A stretch of DNA of 64,000 nucleotides from contig JBHGNT010000005.1 of NCBI GenBank assembly GCA_043228905.1, positions 18,724,001 through 18,788,000 on the forward strand, read 5' to 3'. Below are positions 1 through 12,544 of this stretch, piece after piece. Positions within the stretch are counted from its first letter, which is position 1; the number at the start of each line of letters is the position of its first letter. The translations under genes were made by a program, and so were the position numbers. The notes beneath the pieces are model-generated. The model made no database searches, was not told the origin of the DNA, and saw only the letters and a program-made list of their open reading frames with translations. This stretch comes from Azolla caroliniana (taxonomy: Eukaryota; Polypodiophyta).

Positions 1-2480
1 CACGCCAAGGAAGTCCCATGAATTCATGAAATAAGAAAATCCAATCAAGTACTTAGGATAGGGAATCGAAGAAGCATTTGCTATTTAGTGGTTTGGGATT
101 TTAGAAAGAAATTACAAAAGTTGAGTTTAAGTCTAGAGAAAAAATAACAATACATAAATAAACCAATTTGTTGTCTTGGTGATCTTGTAGATATGTGTAC
201 TTGGAGGAGGGACAATAGAAGTGTTTTACAAGGTAACTTGTTCTTTTGTGAATTTTTACCTTTTATTCATAGGTTGAAGTGATACACTAGCTTCATTATC
301 AACTTAAGAAGAAATGAGGTTATGCACATTTAATTCCAACACAATTTCCTCAATATCTTAGGAACATACCAAATTATTTGTACAAATGCATGTCTTTGTA
401 GTACAGTGTACCCGCTTATAAAGAGTACTTGGAATTCTAATTTTAAATATCCCAAAATTACCTTTACAAAAAGAGCAATGAACATGGAGAATAATTTATG
501 CATCTTCCCTAGAAGCGGAACTCGCTAATATGAAACTTAAAAGGAAATCAAGTAATATTATCCTTCATACATTGTCTTACTTTTAACTTGCTTCATGGCG
601 ACATTGATTATAGAAGAACTCAAAGTGGAAACATCATCTCTAAATTCTTTTCTTTTCTGGTATAATAATGTATATATATAGTTTCCTTGAGAAGTAGTTC
701 GACAACATTCTCGGAGACTAGTTTTGTATCGACAATGTTACTTAGCTTTATGTTAGCAAACTTTACATTAATCAGCCCAATTTAGCTTTGACCTCCTCAA
801 ATAAAAGGTAGAACTGTGATAAGAATTATTTTATCAATTTTTGTAAACATCCTAAAATATATTTATTATGTAATCTTGCAAACAAGAACCTAGGAAAGGT
901 AATGCATCAAGTTGTGCTTTGCACGTGAGGATGCTCTATTATTCAATGATTGAAGGATTCGAAGGGGCAATATTATTTACTATAAATTATGCAACTTCTC
1001 ATCTTGGACAATTTGCATAAATTATATTAGCCGCCATATGCACTTTGGCATTGTATATGTTGGTTGGGATGCTATTTGACAAATTTCTCTTTGCTTAATC
1101 TTGTATGAATAATATGGTTATAGCTTCAAGATATTTTTACTCAATTTAATTTTAAACTAGACCTTAGACACCTTGATGGATGAGAGAATTGCACATTTGG
1201 GCTGCATGTATTGGAACTAAATGTAATTAAAAAGAACTCCCTTCTAAATACGATTGTCATTAAAAATTAACATCATAAACAGAAAACGTAAATTTGGGAT
1301 ATAAGACCTAAATGTACACCCAAAACACTTGGCTTGAAGTGCTACTACATTATCTAACAAGCCCTTTAGTTTCATAACATTAATTATGGCATATAAAAAA
1401 CAAAAAACTATTGGAAGTATTCAAGACATGCACATTGTTTGCAATGACATTCAATATCATTATTAAAGAATTAAATATATTCAGCCTCAACGAATCAAAT
1501 TTCTAGAACTTTTTCATTCACGTTCTGTTAACTAATTCGTTATTATAATATGAAAAATGCCAAATTATACTTCTACGAAAACAACAAAGTGCATCTATAG
1601 ATTGGCCAAATGCGTCTATGCCATACACTCGTCAACTCCTAGATTTTTTCATGCCCCCACTTTTTCTCTACCAATAATTGCACAACATATAACTCTCACA
1701 CTTATAAAACGGTTCTAATCTGATAATTAAGGGGCATGTGTGATAGTATAACTAGGGGTGGAGCACATTGAATTGACGATGAGATTGAGAAATACATTGG
1801 CATAGTATCCCATCGAATGCACCACATGCAAGGTGTCACCTATTGTAGTGGTATCTATGAAGAAATGAGAGGATCAAGCATGTTGACTAATTTACAAGAC
1901 AAATATACCTTCTTGTTGACATATTATTCAATAGATGATGATTTGTTGGAAATTCAAGAGATAATATCTTTGGTTTCCCATCCCATTATGCACACGCTTA
2001 ACGTTTTGAATGTGACTTCCACATTATTTCTTGCTTTTTACTTCTTGAAAAGTTTCTTACACATGATGTGTTCTAAGAAAGATGCACATATACGAATTTC
2101 CAACAACAACTCTCAAGGTAAGTTGAAGGTGCAAAATGCACGAGGTGGCCCAAGGCTTCAGAAGTGCAACGGCATACACTCTAGGGGTGATTTCATTATC
2201 TCCCAACTATCTTGCTACTCTTTGCTCCAATCATTGATTGGGTCGGGGTAAAGGCATCATCATCGAAGTAGTTTATGATATTGATGTGATGGGCAACATG
2301 CATGTGTTTGCTCGCCTGCCCATCTTCATTCGAGAAGGAGGGCCAAACATTTTGTCCCAAGGGACAAGCCCATGGCCTTGCCCATCTCTGTTTGTCTGTC
2401 TGTCTCTAGACTTGGGATGGGAAAGCTAGTAATGTGTTCGATAGACTGCTAATTGGTATCGATCCGTTTCCTACATGAAA
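1..2480. other. AT-rich intergenic DNA, no gene recognised
   Basis: Low-GC sequence without coding character or recognisable element ends. An open frame at 1817-2251 (+) would encode 144 residues, but it has no recognisable domain, AT-rich third positions and no related copy in the window, so I treat it as chance. Nothing else in this stretch could be supported. Confidence 0.6.
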
Positions 2481-2552
2481 ATCACGAATGTAAAGTGCGA
2501 AAACCCGGATCGGGAAGAGCAAAAGTGAGGAACGAAGCGGGGGGAGCGACGC

Positions 2553-2760
2553 CTAACATGAGAGGGATGCCACGTTGGCAAATGGCGAAAGGTGGAAGAG
2601 ACGTGGCAGCCCCCCCCCCCCCCCTACTCGTCCGTCTACTATTGACATGGCAGGAATGCCACGTTGGCGATGACTTGGCAGCCTCCTCCTCTTCTGTCTG
2701 CTGACATGGCGCGAATGCCATGTTGGCAATGGCGATGGTGCAACACGTGGCAACCTCCCC
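2553..2760 (+). promoter_or_regulatory. G-box-rich degenerate repeats upstream of the receptor kinase
   Basis: Three degenerate copies of a 60-90 bp unit centred on TGCCACGTTGGC-like palindromes lie near 2568, 2655 and 2715. Two ACGTGGCA cores (near 2602 and 2749) match the G-box/ABRE class bound by bZIP and bHLH factors. The block ends about 350 bp before the chosen start codon and includes a C homopolymer near 2613. A role in driving the downstream gene is inferred from position only. It could equally be a decayed minisatellite. Confidence 0.4.
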
Positions 2761-3109
2761 CACCGGCAGAGAAAGAAAGAGGAGAAGGAAGGAAGGTGGG
2801 GGGCCTGCCGCCCCCCCGACGTGCAGAAACCACGTCTGCGCAGAGACACAGACAGAGAGCCATCGCCATCGCCATTCTCTCTCTCTGTCTGTGAGCTTTC
2901 TTTCCGATTACACAAGAGGATTTTGGGCTTCTCTCATGTCTTGGATCCTCAACATACCCACCTCCCCATTCTTTCCCATCATCTCATTCATCATCGATCC
3001 TTGATCATTGATCCATGCTGCACCATTCCCCCTTCCAAATGCATTCTCCATCAATCCTCTGCTCCTAGAGCTTGACATGACCAGAATCTCCCATCATCCA
3101 TCATCCATC

Positions 3110-6100
3110 ATGGCGGCACATCGCCATTCCCCGCTCTTCACGCCTTCCTCCGGACATCGACATGGCCATGGCCATGGCCATGGCCGCCACTCCCCGCTCA
3201 CCCGTAGCAGATCCATCTCTCTCGTGTTCCTCGCAGCTTGCATCTCCATCCTCTCCCGCCATGCCACTACTGCCATCACTACTGCTAGGCCGCCACGTGA
3301 TCTCCTCGGCACTCCCGATCATTACCCTAGCCCCGAGCTCCTCGCCACCACCGATGATCTGCAGGCCCTCCTCTCCATCAAGCAATCCATCTCCTCCGAC
3401 CCCCGCGGCATCCTCTCCTCGTGGAGCCTCTCCAACAATTCGTCCCGCGACCGCTTCGGCTATAGCTTCTGCTACTGGAATGGAGTCTACTGCCAAGATG
3501 GCCGCGTCTCCCGCCTCGATTTGTCGGGCTACGACCTCAATGGCGGCTTATCTGCGGCCATCTCCGGCCTCCGTTCCCTCACGTACCTCGACCTCTCCCG
3601 GAACTCGTTTGGCCTATCCATACCCCCACAGATCGGCAACCTCTCCAGCCTCTCCTTTCTCAACCTAAGCTTCAATTTCTTCACAGGTCCCATACCCATC
3701 TCCATCTCCTCTTGCTCCAGCCTCTCTCGCTTGGATCTCTCGCATAACCTCCTCGAAGGCACGATCCCGCCGCAGCTCTCGGGACTTACTTCCCTAGAGA
3801 CGATCAATCTCTCATTCAACAATCTCTCCGGCACCATCCCTAGTGTCCTCTCCCTTTGCCCTAACCTTGGCAGCATCAAATTTGATGGAAATGGCTTCAT
3901 TGGCACGATACCGGAGGAATTTGGAGCAATGCCCAAGCTTTCCGTGTTCTCCGCCTCTTCCAACCGTCTCTCGGGGGGCATGCCTTCCTCGATGCAAGCT
4001 TCCCGAGCTTTAGTGGAGATCAATCTCTCGGCCAATGACCTCTCGGGGCCCATATCTTCGATCGGGGCTTCCCTACAGATCTTCAACATATCGGCCAACG
4101 GGTTCTGGGGTCTCGTCCCGCAGCTGCCCTCCTACTGCCCTGACCTATTGGTGCTGGACATCTCGAGGAACGGGTTCTCAGGGCCCGTGCCGCCTTCTCT
4201 CGCCAGCTGCCTCCGGCTCCTCGTGCTCGACCTCTCCGAGAACGGGCTCACGGGAACCATCCCTAATGCCATTCTAGGCCTCCAGAACTTGGAGATCCTC
4301 GAGTTATCGGGAAACAAACTTATGGGACCGATTCCACGTGAGGTAGGGTCGGTCGGCTCTTTGCTTATCCTCGACTTGGCCGAGAACGACCTGTCCGGGG
4401 GAATCCCGGCTGAACTCGGCCAGCTCTCCAACCTACAAGTTCTGGACCTCTCCATGAACTCATTGAGTGGTTCCATCCCTTCCTCTTTGGGAAACCTCCA
4501 TGTCCTCTATTCACTCTGCCTCTATGGTAACAACCTCACCGGTTCCTTGCCCCCCACATTGGTGAACTTCCCTCTTTTGGAAACCTTAGACCTTCATGGG
4601 AACCATTTGGAGGGGCCTCTCAATGAGGGGATCATCACCAATTGGACCTTTTTAAAAACCCTAGACCTCTCTTTCAATTCCTTCACAGGGGCCATCCCTA
4701 GTCAGATTGGAGACATCCTTTCACACATTGAGAGGATAAGTCTAGGCCATAACTTCTTCAATGGGAGCATACCCCCTTCACTAGGGAATTGCTCCTCCTT
4801 ATCCTGGCTAGACATATCGGAATGCAACCTCATTGGGCCAATACCCGAGACTATAGGTCAATTAAGGTCCTTACAACACCTCAATTTTGAAAACAATGGT
4901 ATCATTGGCATCATACCACCTTCTCTTGGGCAACTTACCTCTCTTAGGACCCTTTACCTAGGGTCAAATAAACTTGTAGGCCCAATTTTTGATGATATTG
5001 GAAACTTGAGCCTCTTGGAGGAGCTCCACCTTTTCCACAATGGCTTGTCCGGCCCAATTCCTACTGGAATCGGACAATGTGTTCGGCTGGCGAAGATCTG
5101 GCTTGGTTACAACCAGTTGAACTCATCGATTCCTGCATCGGTAGTGAGTCTAACTTCGCTCGAATTCTTCTCCGTTCCTTCGAACTTGGTTGCGGGGGAG
5201 ATACCCTTAGGTTTGCTAACATCTAGCCGCCTTCTTTACTTGGACCTTTCGATGAACACATTGACTGGACATATCCCGGACAAGTTTGAGAACCTTGGAC
5301 TCATTCAAACAATCGACTTATCATGGAACCGCCTCGGCGGCACCATCCCAAGCAACATCGGGAATTATTGCAACCAATTGGTAGCCCTAAACTTTTCTAA
5401 CAACATGCTAGAAGGACCCATCCCTCCGGAGCTCGGGAACATAACAAACCTCACATACTTCTCGGTAGCTAACAACAACCTCAAAGGACCCGTGCCAACA
5501 TGGGGCTCATTGGCAAGGATGAATGCATCGGCATTCTCGGGGAATCCATTGCTTTGTGGGGTGATCATCGGGGTAGATTGTGAGGATGATGATGGTCCCA
5601 ACACTCCTCCATCATTGCCCATGCGTCCAGAGGAGCATCCACGGGGTGCGGCCGGGTTACAATCGCGGACCAAGGTGGTCATCGCGTCGGCCATTTGTTC
5701 GGCCGCAGTCGGCGCGGCCTTCACCATATGCATTTGGTGGTGGTGCTACCTTCTCTACGGAAAGCCCAAGTTCGATACGAGAACCTCTTCGGATCGTTGG
5801 CCGACCACCCGCATTCTCTCATTTGATGCCCATCTCAAGCTCACCCTAACCGATTTGTGGGTGGCTACCGAGGGCTTTGAAAGCCAGAACGTTGTGGCCT
5901 TTGGCAAGGTTTTCACTCTATATAGAGGGGAGCTAAGGCAAGATGGGAAGGTTATCGCTATAAAGAGGGTGAGTCTACCCACGTTGTTGGAGGAACAAAC
6001 CAAGGATAGTCTCTTAGAGGAGATTAGTGTGTTAGCTAAAGCCAAGCACAAGAATGTGATGCCATTTATATGTTGTTGTTTCAGTGGGGACACTGTAGCA

Positions 6101-7960
6101 TTGGTGCAAGACTTCATGCCTAGAGGGAGCCTCGAGAATCAATTAAATGCACTAGGAAATGTAGGGGCAAAGATGCCAATAGGAACCAATGAAGATGAAC
6201 TTTTGTTCGGTCCGCAAGGACATACTACTATGTCTCCAACTAAGGGATGTGATTTAAGGTGGGAGGTGAGGCTAAAGATCATCTGTGGGGTTGCTGATGG
6301 GATGGTCTTCTTGCATGAGCAAGCAAACCTTGTGCATGGAAACCTTAAGCCTAGCAACATCTTGTTGGATGGGAACTTGGAGCCCCGAGTTTGTGACTTC
6401 TCTATCATGGAGATCTTATCTAGCTATGTCGACTTACCGACAAACTCTACTCCTAGTCCTTATGTTGCTCCAGGTACGTGTCTACTTCATTTGATATAAC
6501 TCACTATGGTTACTATATTTTACACCTTTGACACTAGGTTTAACAAGACCATGTCTTTTGCACTAGGAGAGCTTAGGTTTTGGACACTAATATTTTATGG
6601 CTTCAATGATAGGTTAATTTGGAGCTCAAAGCTAGGGTTTAGGGTTTTTATTTTAACACTATTCATGCAAAATCCATGTTGATTTTGTTGTTTGGCCTCA
6701 TGTTGCACATGTTGTGTTTACTTCATTTGCTATTGGGTTTAGGTTTTTGTTTTATGATGTTTTATGGATAGGATTTTACAATGAAGGCTTGGATTTAAGA
6801 ATATCATTTTGAGATTTAGATATTTAACACTAGGATTAAGGATCTCCGGTTTGAAAACTATCATGGTGAAGGTTTTTAATTGAGGATTTAAGGTTTGGAG
6901 CTTTTAACAAATAAAAATTTGATTTTATGGTTTTAATGCTAGGGTTAATTATGTTAAGGGTCATAACAATATGATTGGTTTAACTCTAGGGTTTAGCATT
7001 TAAAGGGATTTGCCAAACTGGTGGTTTAGGACCTTATGATCATGATCCATTTTGGATTCTAATGTGAGAATTTGGAATTCTAGATTTCAACTCTCTCATT
7101 AAACAAGTTTTGCTTAGAGTTTAGGATTAGTCTTTTAGTACTACGATTTAAAAATTAATTAGAGGATATCATGGTGAGTCGGAACAACCAAGTCCCCATT
7201 ATTGGTTGTGTTATATTTGGCGATTGTCTTCGACGTTGATCACAATAGTCAAACATCTTGAAACAATTGGAAATTTGGTTTTTGGACTCATGAAATGTAG
7301 GAAACCACAAAATCACGATGTAGAAATAGTACAGGGATCCTTTTGATATTATCCAACCTATGTGGTCTAGTATTTACACATTTGTCCAAATTTACTTAAT
7401 ATACTTTCAACAAGGATAAGTAATTGGGGTGGTGGTCTTGAATTGAAATTGGAAAGTGTATGCATACAGAGTGTCGTAGCACAAGAATGTCGGCAAGCAC
7501 ACAATCAGATGTATATAGCTTTGGGGTGGTGGTCTTGCAAATGCTTACAGTGCATAGATCAGAAACATGTGCAATTGTTGTAGGAGCAACACCTGGTCCA
7601 CATGGATTAGCGCGATGGGTTCGTTCCAATTTCCCTGATCGTGTCACCATGATGCTTGATCCTATCCTCCAAGAGGAAGCCCCGTCTCATCGTGAAGAGG
7701 TGGTCCAAGTGATGGCACTTGCTCTTCATTGTACGCAAGAAGACCCCAATGATCGCCCCACGATGGCCGAGGTTTGTTCTAGTCTTCGTCGCATCCAAAG
7801 CCATGATAGAAGTAGTACTCGCTTCTTCGCTCCTCTTGATGTTATTCTTGACCGGTCTAGTGGCTCAAATTCCTATGCCACTTTGTCCAACCAAGATGCA
7901 TCTTTTGCTACCCTTCCTCGTAGAGAAGATGAAGAAAGGTATACCATATCCTTTTATTGA
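3110..7960 (+). CDS. LRR receptor-like protein with a probable pseudokinase domain
   Basis: Two exons, 3110-6473 and 7470-7960, encode about 1,284 residues. After a hydrophobic signal/anchor come an LRR-N cap with the plant FCYWNGVYC motif, about 28 extracellular 24-residue LRRs of the LxxLDLSxNxLxGxIP type, a transmembrane helix near nt 5675-5760 followed by basic residues, and a kinase-like domain. The lysine of subdomain II is present (VIAIKRV, near nt 5955). The glycine loop is degenerate (VAFGKVFTLY), the HRD motif reads HGN (near nt 6340) and DFG reads DFS (near nt 6395). APE is rebuilt exactly across the splice, and the C-lobe RPTMAEV motif is present. Membrane receptors of this build sense extracellular peptides or microbial patterns, and those lacking HRD/DFG usually signal by scaffolding partner kinases. 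I chose the ATG at 3110 for its G at +4; in-frame ATGs at 3008 and 3077 are alternatives. The single late intron at APE resembles Xa21/FLS2-type genes, but subfamily placement is uncertain. Confidence 0.88.
6474..7469 (+). other. Intron of the LRR receptor gene
   Basis: The donor CAG|GTACGTG at 6473/6474 and acceptor ATACAG|AGTG at 7469/7470 give a 996-bp GT-AG intron in phase 1. Joining them restores the APE motif and an unbroken kinase C-lobe. Without splicing the frame stops at 6499. The intron is AT-rich and repeatedly contains telobox-like AGGGTTTAGGG strings (for example near 6633), which are known plant promoter/intron motifs; no inserted element is visible. Confidence 0.9.
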
Positions 7961-9785
7961 TAGTCAATATTTTTGTGCATACGACTTAAGCTATGTTTAA
8001 CTAGTGAAATACCAATTGAATCCATGCATTGGTTTTCCTCTCCAAAGCTATTAATTTCTACATGAAGGTACTTGGTTTGTTATTGTAGAAAGGAGCCTTG
8101 AGTATTTGCTTATTTTGTTGCTTACAAATTGTACACATGCATTTTTCATCATTGGAGCCTTTAACCTCTACATTACCAAGTTTGGTTATTGTTTTCATTG
8201 TTTTAAAACTCAACATATACCAAGGTAATTGGTATTGTTATTATAGAAATGTGCCTTACTCGCTAGATAGCATGCAATACTTCCTCTTTATTGTTTTCTT
8301 TGATACTTTCATGGTCATATCATGTCTACCATTCTTCACCCTAGGAGGAAAAGAACACCCTCATATTTCTCTTAAAACATGCTCCATATTTTAGCCCTCA
8401 AATCTTTATTCATTGTTTAACTAACCATTTTTTGTATTTGCCATGATTTGTAATGCCAATAGCTTACTCTTTGCCAAAAGTATGAAGCTAAACTCTTCCA
8501 AATTTGGCAACTTCAAACCACCCTCCTTTCATAATGTGCGAGTACCCTCATTTGGTAATATGCGGGTGTCCTCGTTTGGTAATGCACGAATATCCTCATT
8601 CAACATGTGAGTACCTTCATTAGGTAACACAAGTCTATCAGATATTCTCATCAAGGAACATTATCAACGATCAAAGAACCTTCAACATACCTTGATGTTT
8701 CCTTTACTATGTCAAACATTGATTGTTCAGAGCCCTAAACCAATGTCAAAATCTCATGAAATGATAAAGAACCCTAAATTTTGTAAGGGTAAAAATAAAC
8801 AGTTATACCAACATGCCATTTGAAGGTAGTTTGGAACTTACAAATACATCTATAACAATATACATTCAAACAATTTGACAATATTTTTTCTTTTTTTATA
8901 GTTTAATTCATCATTCCCCTTAGAGGGGACTTTTATATCTATAGAAAATGTACACTTCTAATCACGTCATAAACATAATGGACAACCATGACTTTCGTTT
9001 CTTTGAACTTTATATTTAAGTGGACTTTATCTTTATTCCACCCTAGTTTAATTACTTGACTATTTTTTTTATAAAATTAGATCTTAACTGCCCCACGAGT
9101 ATTGGCAATATTAAGCCAACAATCATTTTGTACTTTTTCTAGATAATTATCCCTTTAATTCTACATATACTTTGCACCTCGCACGTCACTAGTTTTCTTA
9201 TCCACAATTGACACTTAGTGCTCCAATCGTTTTAGATATGATTGTTTTTGTGCTATTTTGTCCTTTTAGTTATACCATCTAAAATTGCATCTAATTCTCT
9301 TTTGCATAATCATTTGTTTAGCATGTTAAATTGGATTTGAATCTTGTGCATTGTCCTAATATAACAATAACTTTGGAAGAGTTATTTTGTTAATGGTGCA
9401 TTATCATGGCAATGTTCTCCTCTCTATCTAACTTCATGAATTATATTTGTCACTTGGAGAACTCACATTTATTTTCCTTGTGGGTTTCATTTTCCTCAAC
9501 CCTAATGAGCTTGCACCCATTAACTTAGAAAGTGAAATTCTTACTTATAGCATTAACACATGACTAAAATACCCATCACGATTAACAACTAAACTTATAC
9601 CTACCATAGGATGAGGTTACTATTAGGGCAAACCATATTATCCAATCGAAATATATTAAATGTAATCCATTAGATATCATCTAGCATTGAATGAAGTATA
9701 AAGCCTAATCATTCAAACTATTCAATATTCCCCCCCCCCCCAAAAAGAAGCTACTTTCCCATTAGTTAGGAGAAATTATTACAAA
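7961..9785. other. AT-rich intergenic DNA downstream of the receptor gene
   Basis: Presumed 3' UTR and intergenic DNA. The only structured items are the 24-bp minisatellite at 8533-8628 and a C homopolymer near 9730. Open frames such as 8098-8394 (+) show no domain and no codon bias. Confidence 0.5.
8533..8628. repeat. 24-bp minisatellite, four degenerate units
   Basis: Four consecutive 24-bp units start at 8533, 8557, 8581 and 8605. Each carries a version of ATGCGAGTACCCTCATTTGGT with several substitutions. No protein reading is supported. Confidence 0.7.
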
Positions 9786-10079
9786 AAGACTATACAAGGT
9801 GGCTTATACAGCCTTCGACTGATCTTGCCACTTATCATAAAATGGGAGTTGAGTTGGATATTGGGAAAACAAATTATGCCCACAAATTGAGAATGTGAGA
9901 ACAAAGTTTTGAAGCAATATAGATAATTATGAATACTATAAATATCTAGATGTATATTCAATCAATTTAATAAGGGTGATAAAGAGATGTAAAGAAAAAA
10001 CACTTCTAATTATTCATGTGAAGAAGTAAATCAAGAAATTACCCCTAACAAATGATTGTTACTTGCAACACAAATACAA
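9786..10079. repeat. Direct repeat, left copy (pairs with 10431-10742)
   Basis: About 294 bp starting AAGACTATACAA and ending AACACAAATACAA, roughly 90% identical by eye to the copy 645 bp downstream. The copies flank a LINE fragment. They lack TG...CA ends, so they are better explained as a segmental duplication than as LTRs. Confidence 0.75.
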
Positions 10080-10283
10080 TCCAACATGCTTTGTGGAACT
10101 GCCCAAAGACCCATCAAATATGGCAGGGGGTTGGCTGCCTATTGCAATTATGCCAGGTGCAAGGCACAATCAAGTGGGGGAATGTATGTTGGTTATCATG
10201 GCAAGCCCTAGTTGACAAGTACAAACATCAGGTGAGGGATTTTGTTTTCCACCATCGACAATATCCACTCAACTCCTATTAAT
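10061..10283 (+). pseudogene. LINE reverse-transcriptase C-terminal zinc-binding fragment
   Basis: The frame starting near 10061 reads CNTNTIQHALWNC followed by PKTHQIWQ. This matches the zf-RVT zinc-binding pattern found at the C-terminus of many plant LINE polyproteins and related domesticated ORFs (a cysteine, an H-x-LW-x-C core, then xxIW). It runs about 70 residues to a stop at 10280. No RT or endonuclease domain is attached on either side, so this is a dead fragment lying between two copies of a 0.3-kb direct repeat. Confidence 0.55.
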
Positions 10284-10430
10284 GCCAAAGCTCAAGTAAT
10301 GTTGGAATTGGTAAGCCTAATAACTCTTTGGATTCTCTAGAAACAATAGTGTAGATGGGTCTTTTCCAATCAAGCTGTGCATCAAGCAATGTTACTGTAG
10401 GAGATATGGAGTGAAGTTGTAGCCACTCTA

Positions 10431-10742
10431 AAGACTATACAACGTGGTGGCTTATACATAAATCAGGGAATTACCCTCCGACCGAACTTGCCACTTATCG
10501 TAAAATGGGCGTTGAGTTTGATATTGGGAAAACAAGTTATGCACTCAAACTGAGAATGTGAGAACAAAGTTTTGAAGCAATATAGATAATTATGAATTCT
10601 ATACATATCTAAATGTATATTCAATCAATTTAATAAGGATGATAAAGATATGTAAAGAAAAAACACTTTTAAATATTCATGTGAAGAACTTAGTCAAGAA
10701 ATTACCCCTAACAAATGATTGGTACTAGCAACACAAATACAA
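10431..10742. repeat. Direct repeat, right copy (pairs with 9786-10079)
   Basis: Same sequence as 9786-10079 with scattered substitutions and about 18 extra bases near 10455. The pair has no inverted termini. Confidence 0.75.
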
Positions 10743-10894
10743 ACACTATTGTCGTATTGACATAAGTTATTAGTAAGAATAAGGATGTCATTTATCCCCC
10801 TCCGTTAGTAATATGGCACCTATCGAGAAGGTAGTAAAAGGGCGACTCTATATAAAGTATATCTCTCTTTTTTTGTAAGGTTGGTTGGTTATTT

Positions 10895-11730
10895 GTGTAT
10901 TGTTATTGTAAATATACATCATTATCCTTGTTATACATAGATTATGATTGTGTAAAGAGCCAAAATAAGGATAAACCATGCATTGTATACAATAATGAGC
11001 TACTTGACACTGTGGAAAATATTAAATACCTTGGCCTTGAAGTTCCTTCAAATTATAGATGGAATATATATGCCACCCATCGCGTAGAATTGGGAAAGGG
11101 ATTATATTATACAATTGAGAATACATGCAATCGTGGTCACATAGGTGCTTCTCTATGGGTGGAAATATGGGGTGGTGGCATCCCTAAGTTCACTTAGAAA
11201 GAGTTTGAAAATGTCCAAAAATATTTACTTCCAAAGTTTCTCGTCACGAAATAAATGCCATATACTCTCCTACTTCTTGATACGAGATCACTTTCGATTA
11301 AGATCATATTATGCAAGGGTTGTCAAATACAAGTTTTAAGGTTCGAAAAATTCCCTCAAATCAACTCCCAAGTCTTGCATTGGAAACAAGAAAAAAGATC
11401 CAAAAGACAAATAAAAGCAAAAAATTGTGTTTTAGCTGGATGCAAGATAAGGAAATATCGTTTGGAAGATGGGATGCAACACTCTTGCTTCATGATAGAT
11501 CAAAAGATTCCTCTATAAATGAGACATTTTTGCAACACCAATGTATCATGACATGGAAAAAATGTGGAGCCTCGCACTTTACACATTATATTACATATGT
11601 TGCACCTCACCACAAAACCATGTTCTTTGCCGAACAGGGAAACCACACACATCGATACATGTTAGACCCTGTCCCGTTATCTAAAATCGGAACCATTGCT
11701 TCCAAGAAACTTAGCTCACACTCACTATGA
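10895..11730 (+). pseudogene. Degenerate LINE reverse transcriptase, C-terminal part
   Basis: Three shifting + frames together give a LINE RT thumb/C-terminal region. Near 11010 the frame reads VENIKYLGLEVPSNYRW, the typical post-catalytic KYLG motif of non-LTR RTs. It is followed by a G-K-x-x-Y-x-x-EN-x-C segment, a WGGGIP motif near 11170, and then frameshifted continuations through 11730 ending near HNRT-like histidine-rich sequence. There is no YADD box and no ATG context, and several frameshifts and stops interrupt it. This is an old, 5'-truncated insertion distinct from the zinc-binding fragment at 10.1 kb. Confidence 0.6.
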
Positions 11731-11867
11731 TGTGAGACAAGGTGTTGGGACACAAGTGTTGAGAGTAATTGACAATGCAAACTTTTCCCTAAACAAGTTC
11801 GGGAGTTTGAGTACAATGCTTTGCCTTTGATCAAATCCAACTATATCCTTTTCACACATGTTCAACC

Positions 11868-12158
11868 TGTTGGAAATATGAGATGTTATGCAACGGAAGA
11901 TTGTTGAGGACCTGTAGTTAGTGTCAAGCAAGCAACATAGATAAACTAGAGAAATAGATTATGCACGATAGGCAAGAAGAAAGAAACAAGAAGCACACTT
12001 TTAAGCTCTAATGGAAGGTTGTATTATTCTCTCTGAAGACTCTCTCTCTCCCTCTCTCTACAACCTCTGAGTTGGGCTTATATATACTCAAGCCCTAACT
12101 GGGTAGCGTGTTCACACTAAGGATACAAATTGGGTGGCGTTGGCCTTTTATGCCAACA
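11868..12158 (-). repeat. 3' LTR of Copia C
   Basis: A 291-bp LTR with TGTTGG...CCAACA ends. Immediately to its right, 12159-12177 is the reverse complement of a polypurine tract (on the minus strand, CCTTTTACTGGGGAGTT), which fixes the orientation. A TATA-like TATATA at about 12079 and CT-rich tracts lie inside. The left flank CAACC would be the target duplication, but the partner end is missing. Confidence 0.7.
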
Positions 12159-12544
12159 AACTCCCCAGTAAAAGGACTATTCTACATGGATATACAATCT
12201 GTCGGGCTTATCTCCCTCGTGGATCTAGATTACAATTTGAATCTAAATTATAGGCATATGATTACAATTATAGTCTTTGACTCTTCTTGCCCTTTGATCA
12301 TCTCCTTTCCAATCGGCTTCTTGGCTACGCCATCTGCCTCTCGGTATTCTGGCTCCTTGGACTATGCCTTTTTGGCTTGTCTGATCGGACCGGTGTTCAA
12401 CTTACATGCTGCATTTGTTTGTTCGGCTTCTTTTTGCTCGGTCATTTGTCGTAGTCCCATTGTGTCCCTTAGTTATCTGAAGTGTTGTTTTGGGAGTGGC
12501 TTTGTCAGGAAATTGACGATATTCACCTCGGTGTCTATCTTCCA

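Noticed and set aside
1817-2251. 144-codon open frame upstream of the receptor gene
   Set aside because: No recognisable domain, AT-driven composition, no homologue in the window; chance cannot be excluded.
3094-4476. Minus-strand and out-of-frame open frames inside the receptor gene
   Set aside because: Antisense shadows of GC-rich codons; the plus frame has the LRR and kinase signatures.
9786-10742. Direct repeats as LTRs of a small retrotransposon
   Set aside because: No TG...CA ends, no primer site or polypurine tract between them, and no 5-bp flanking duplication.
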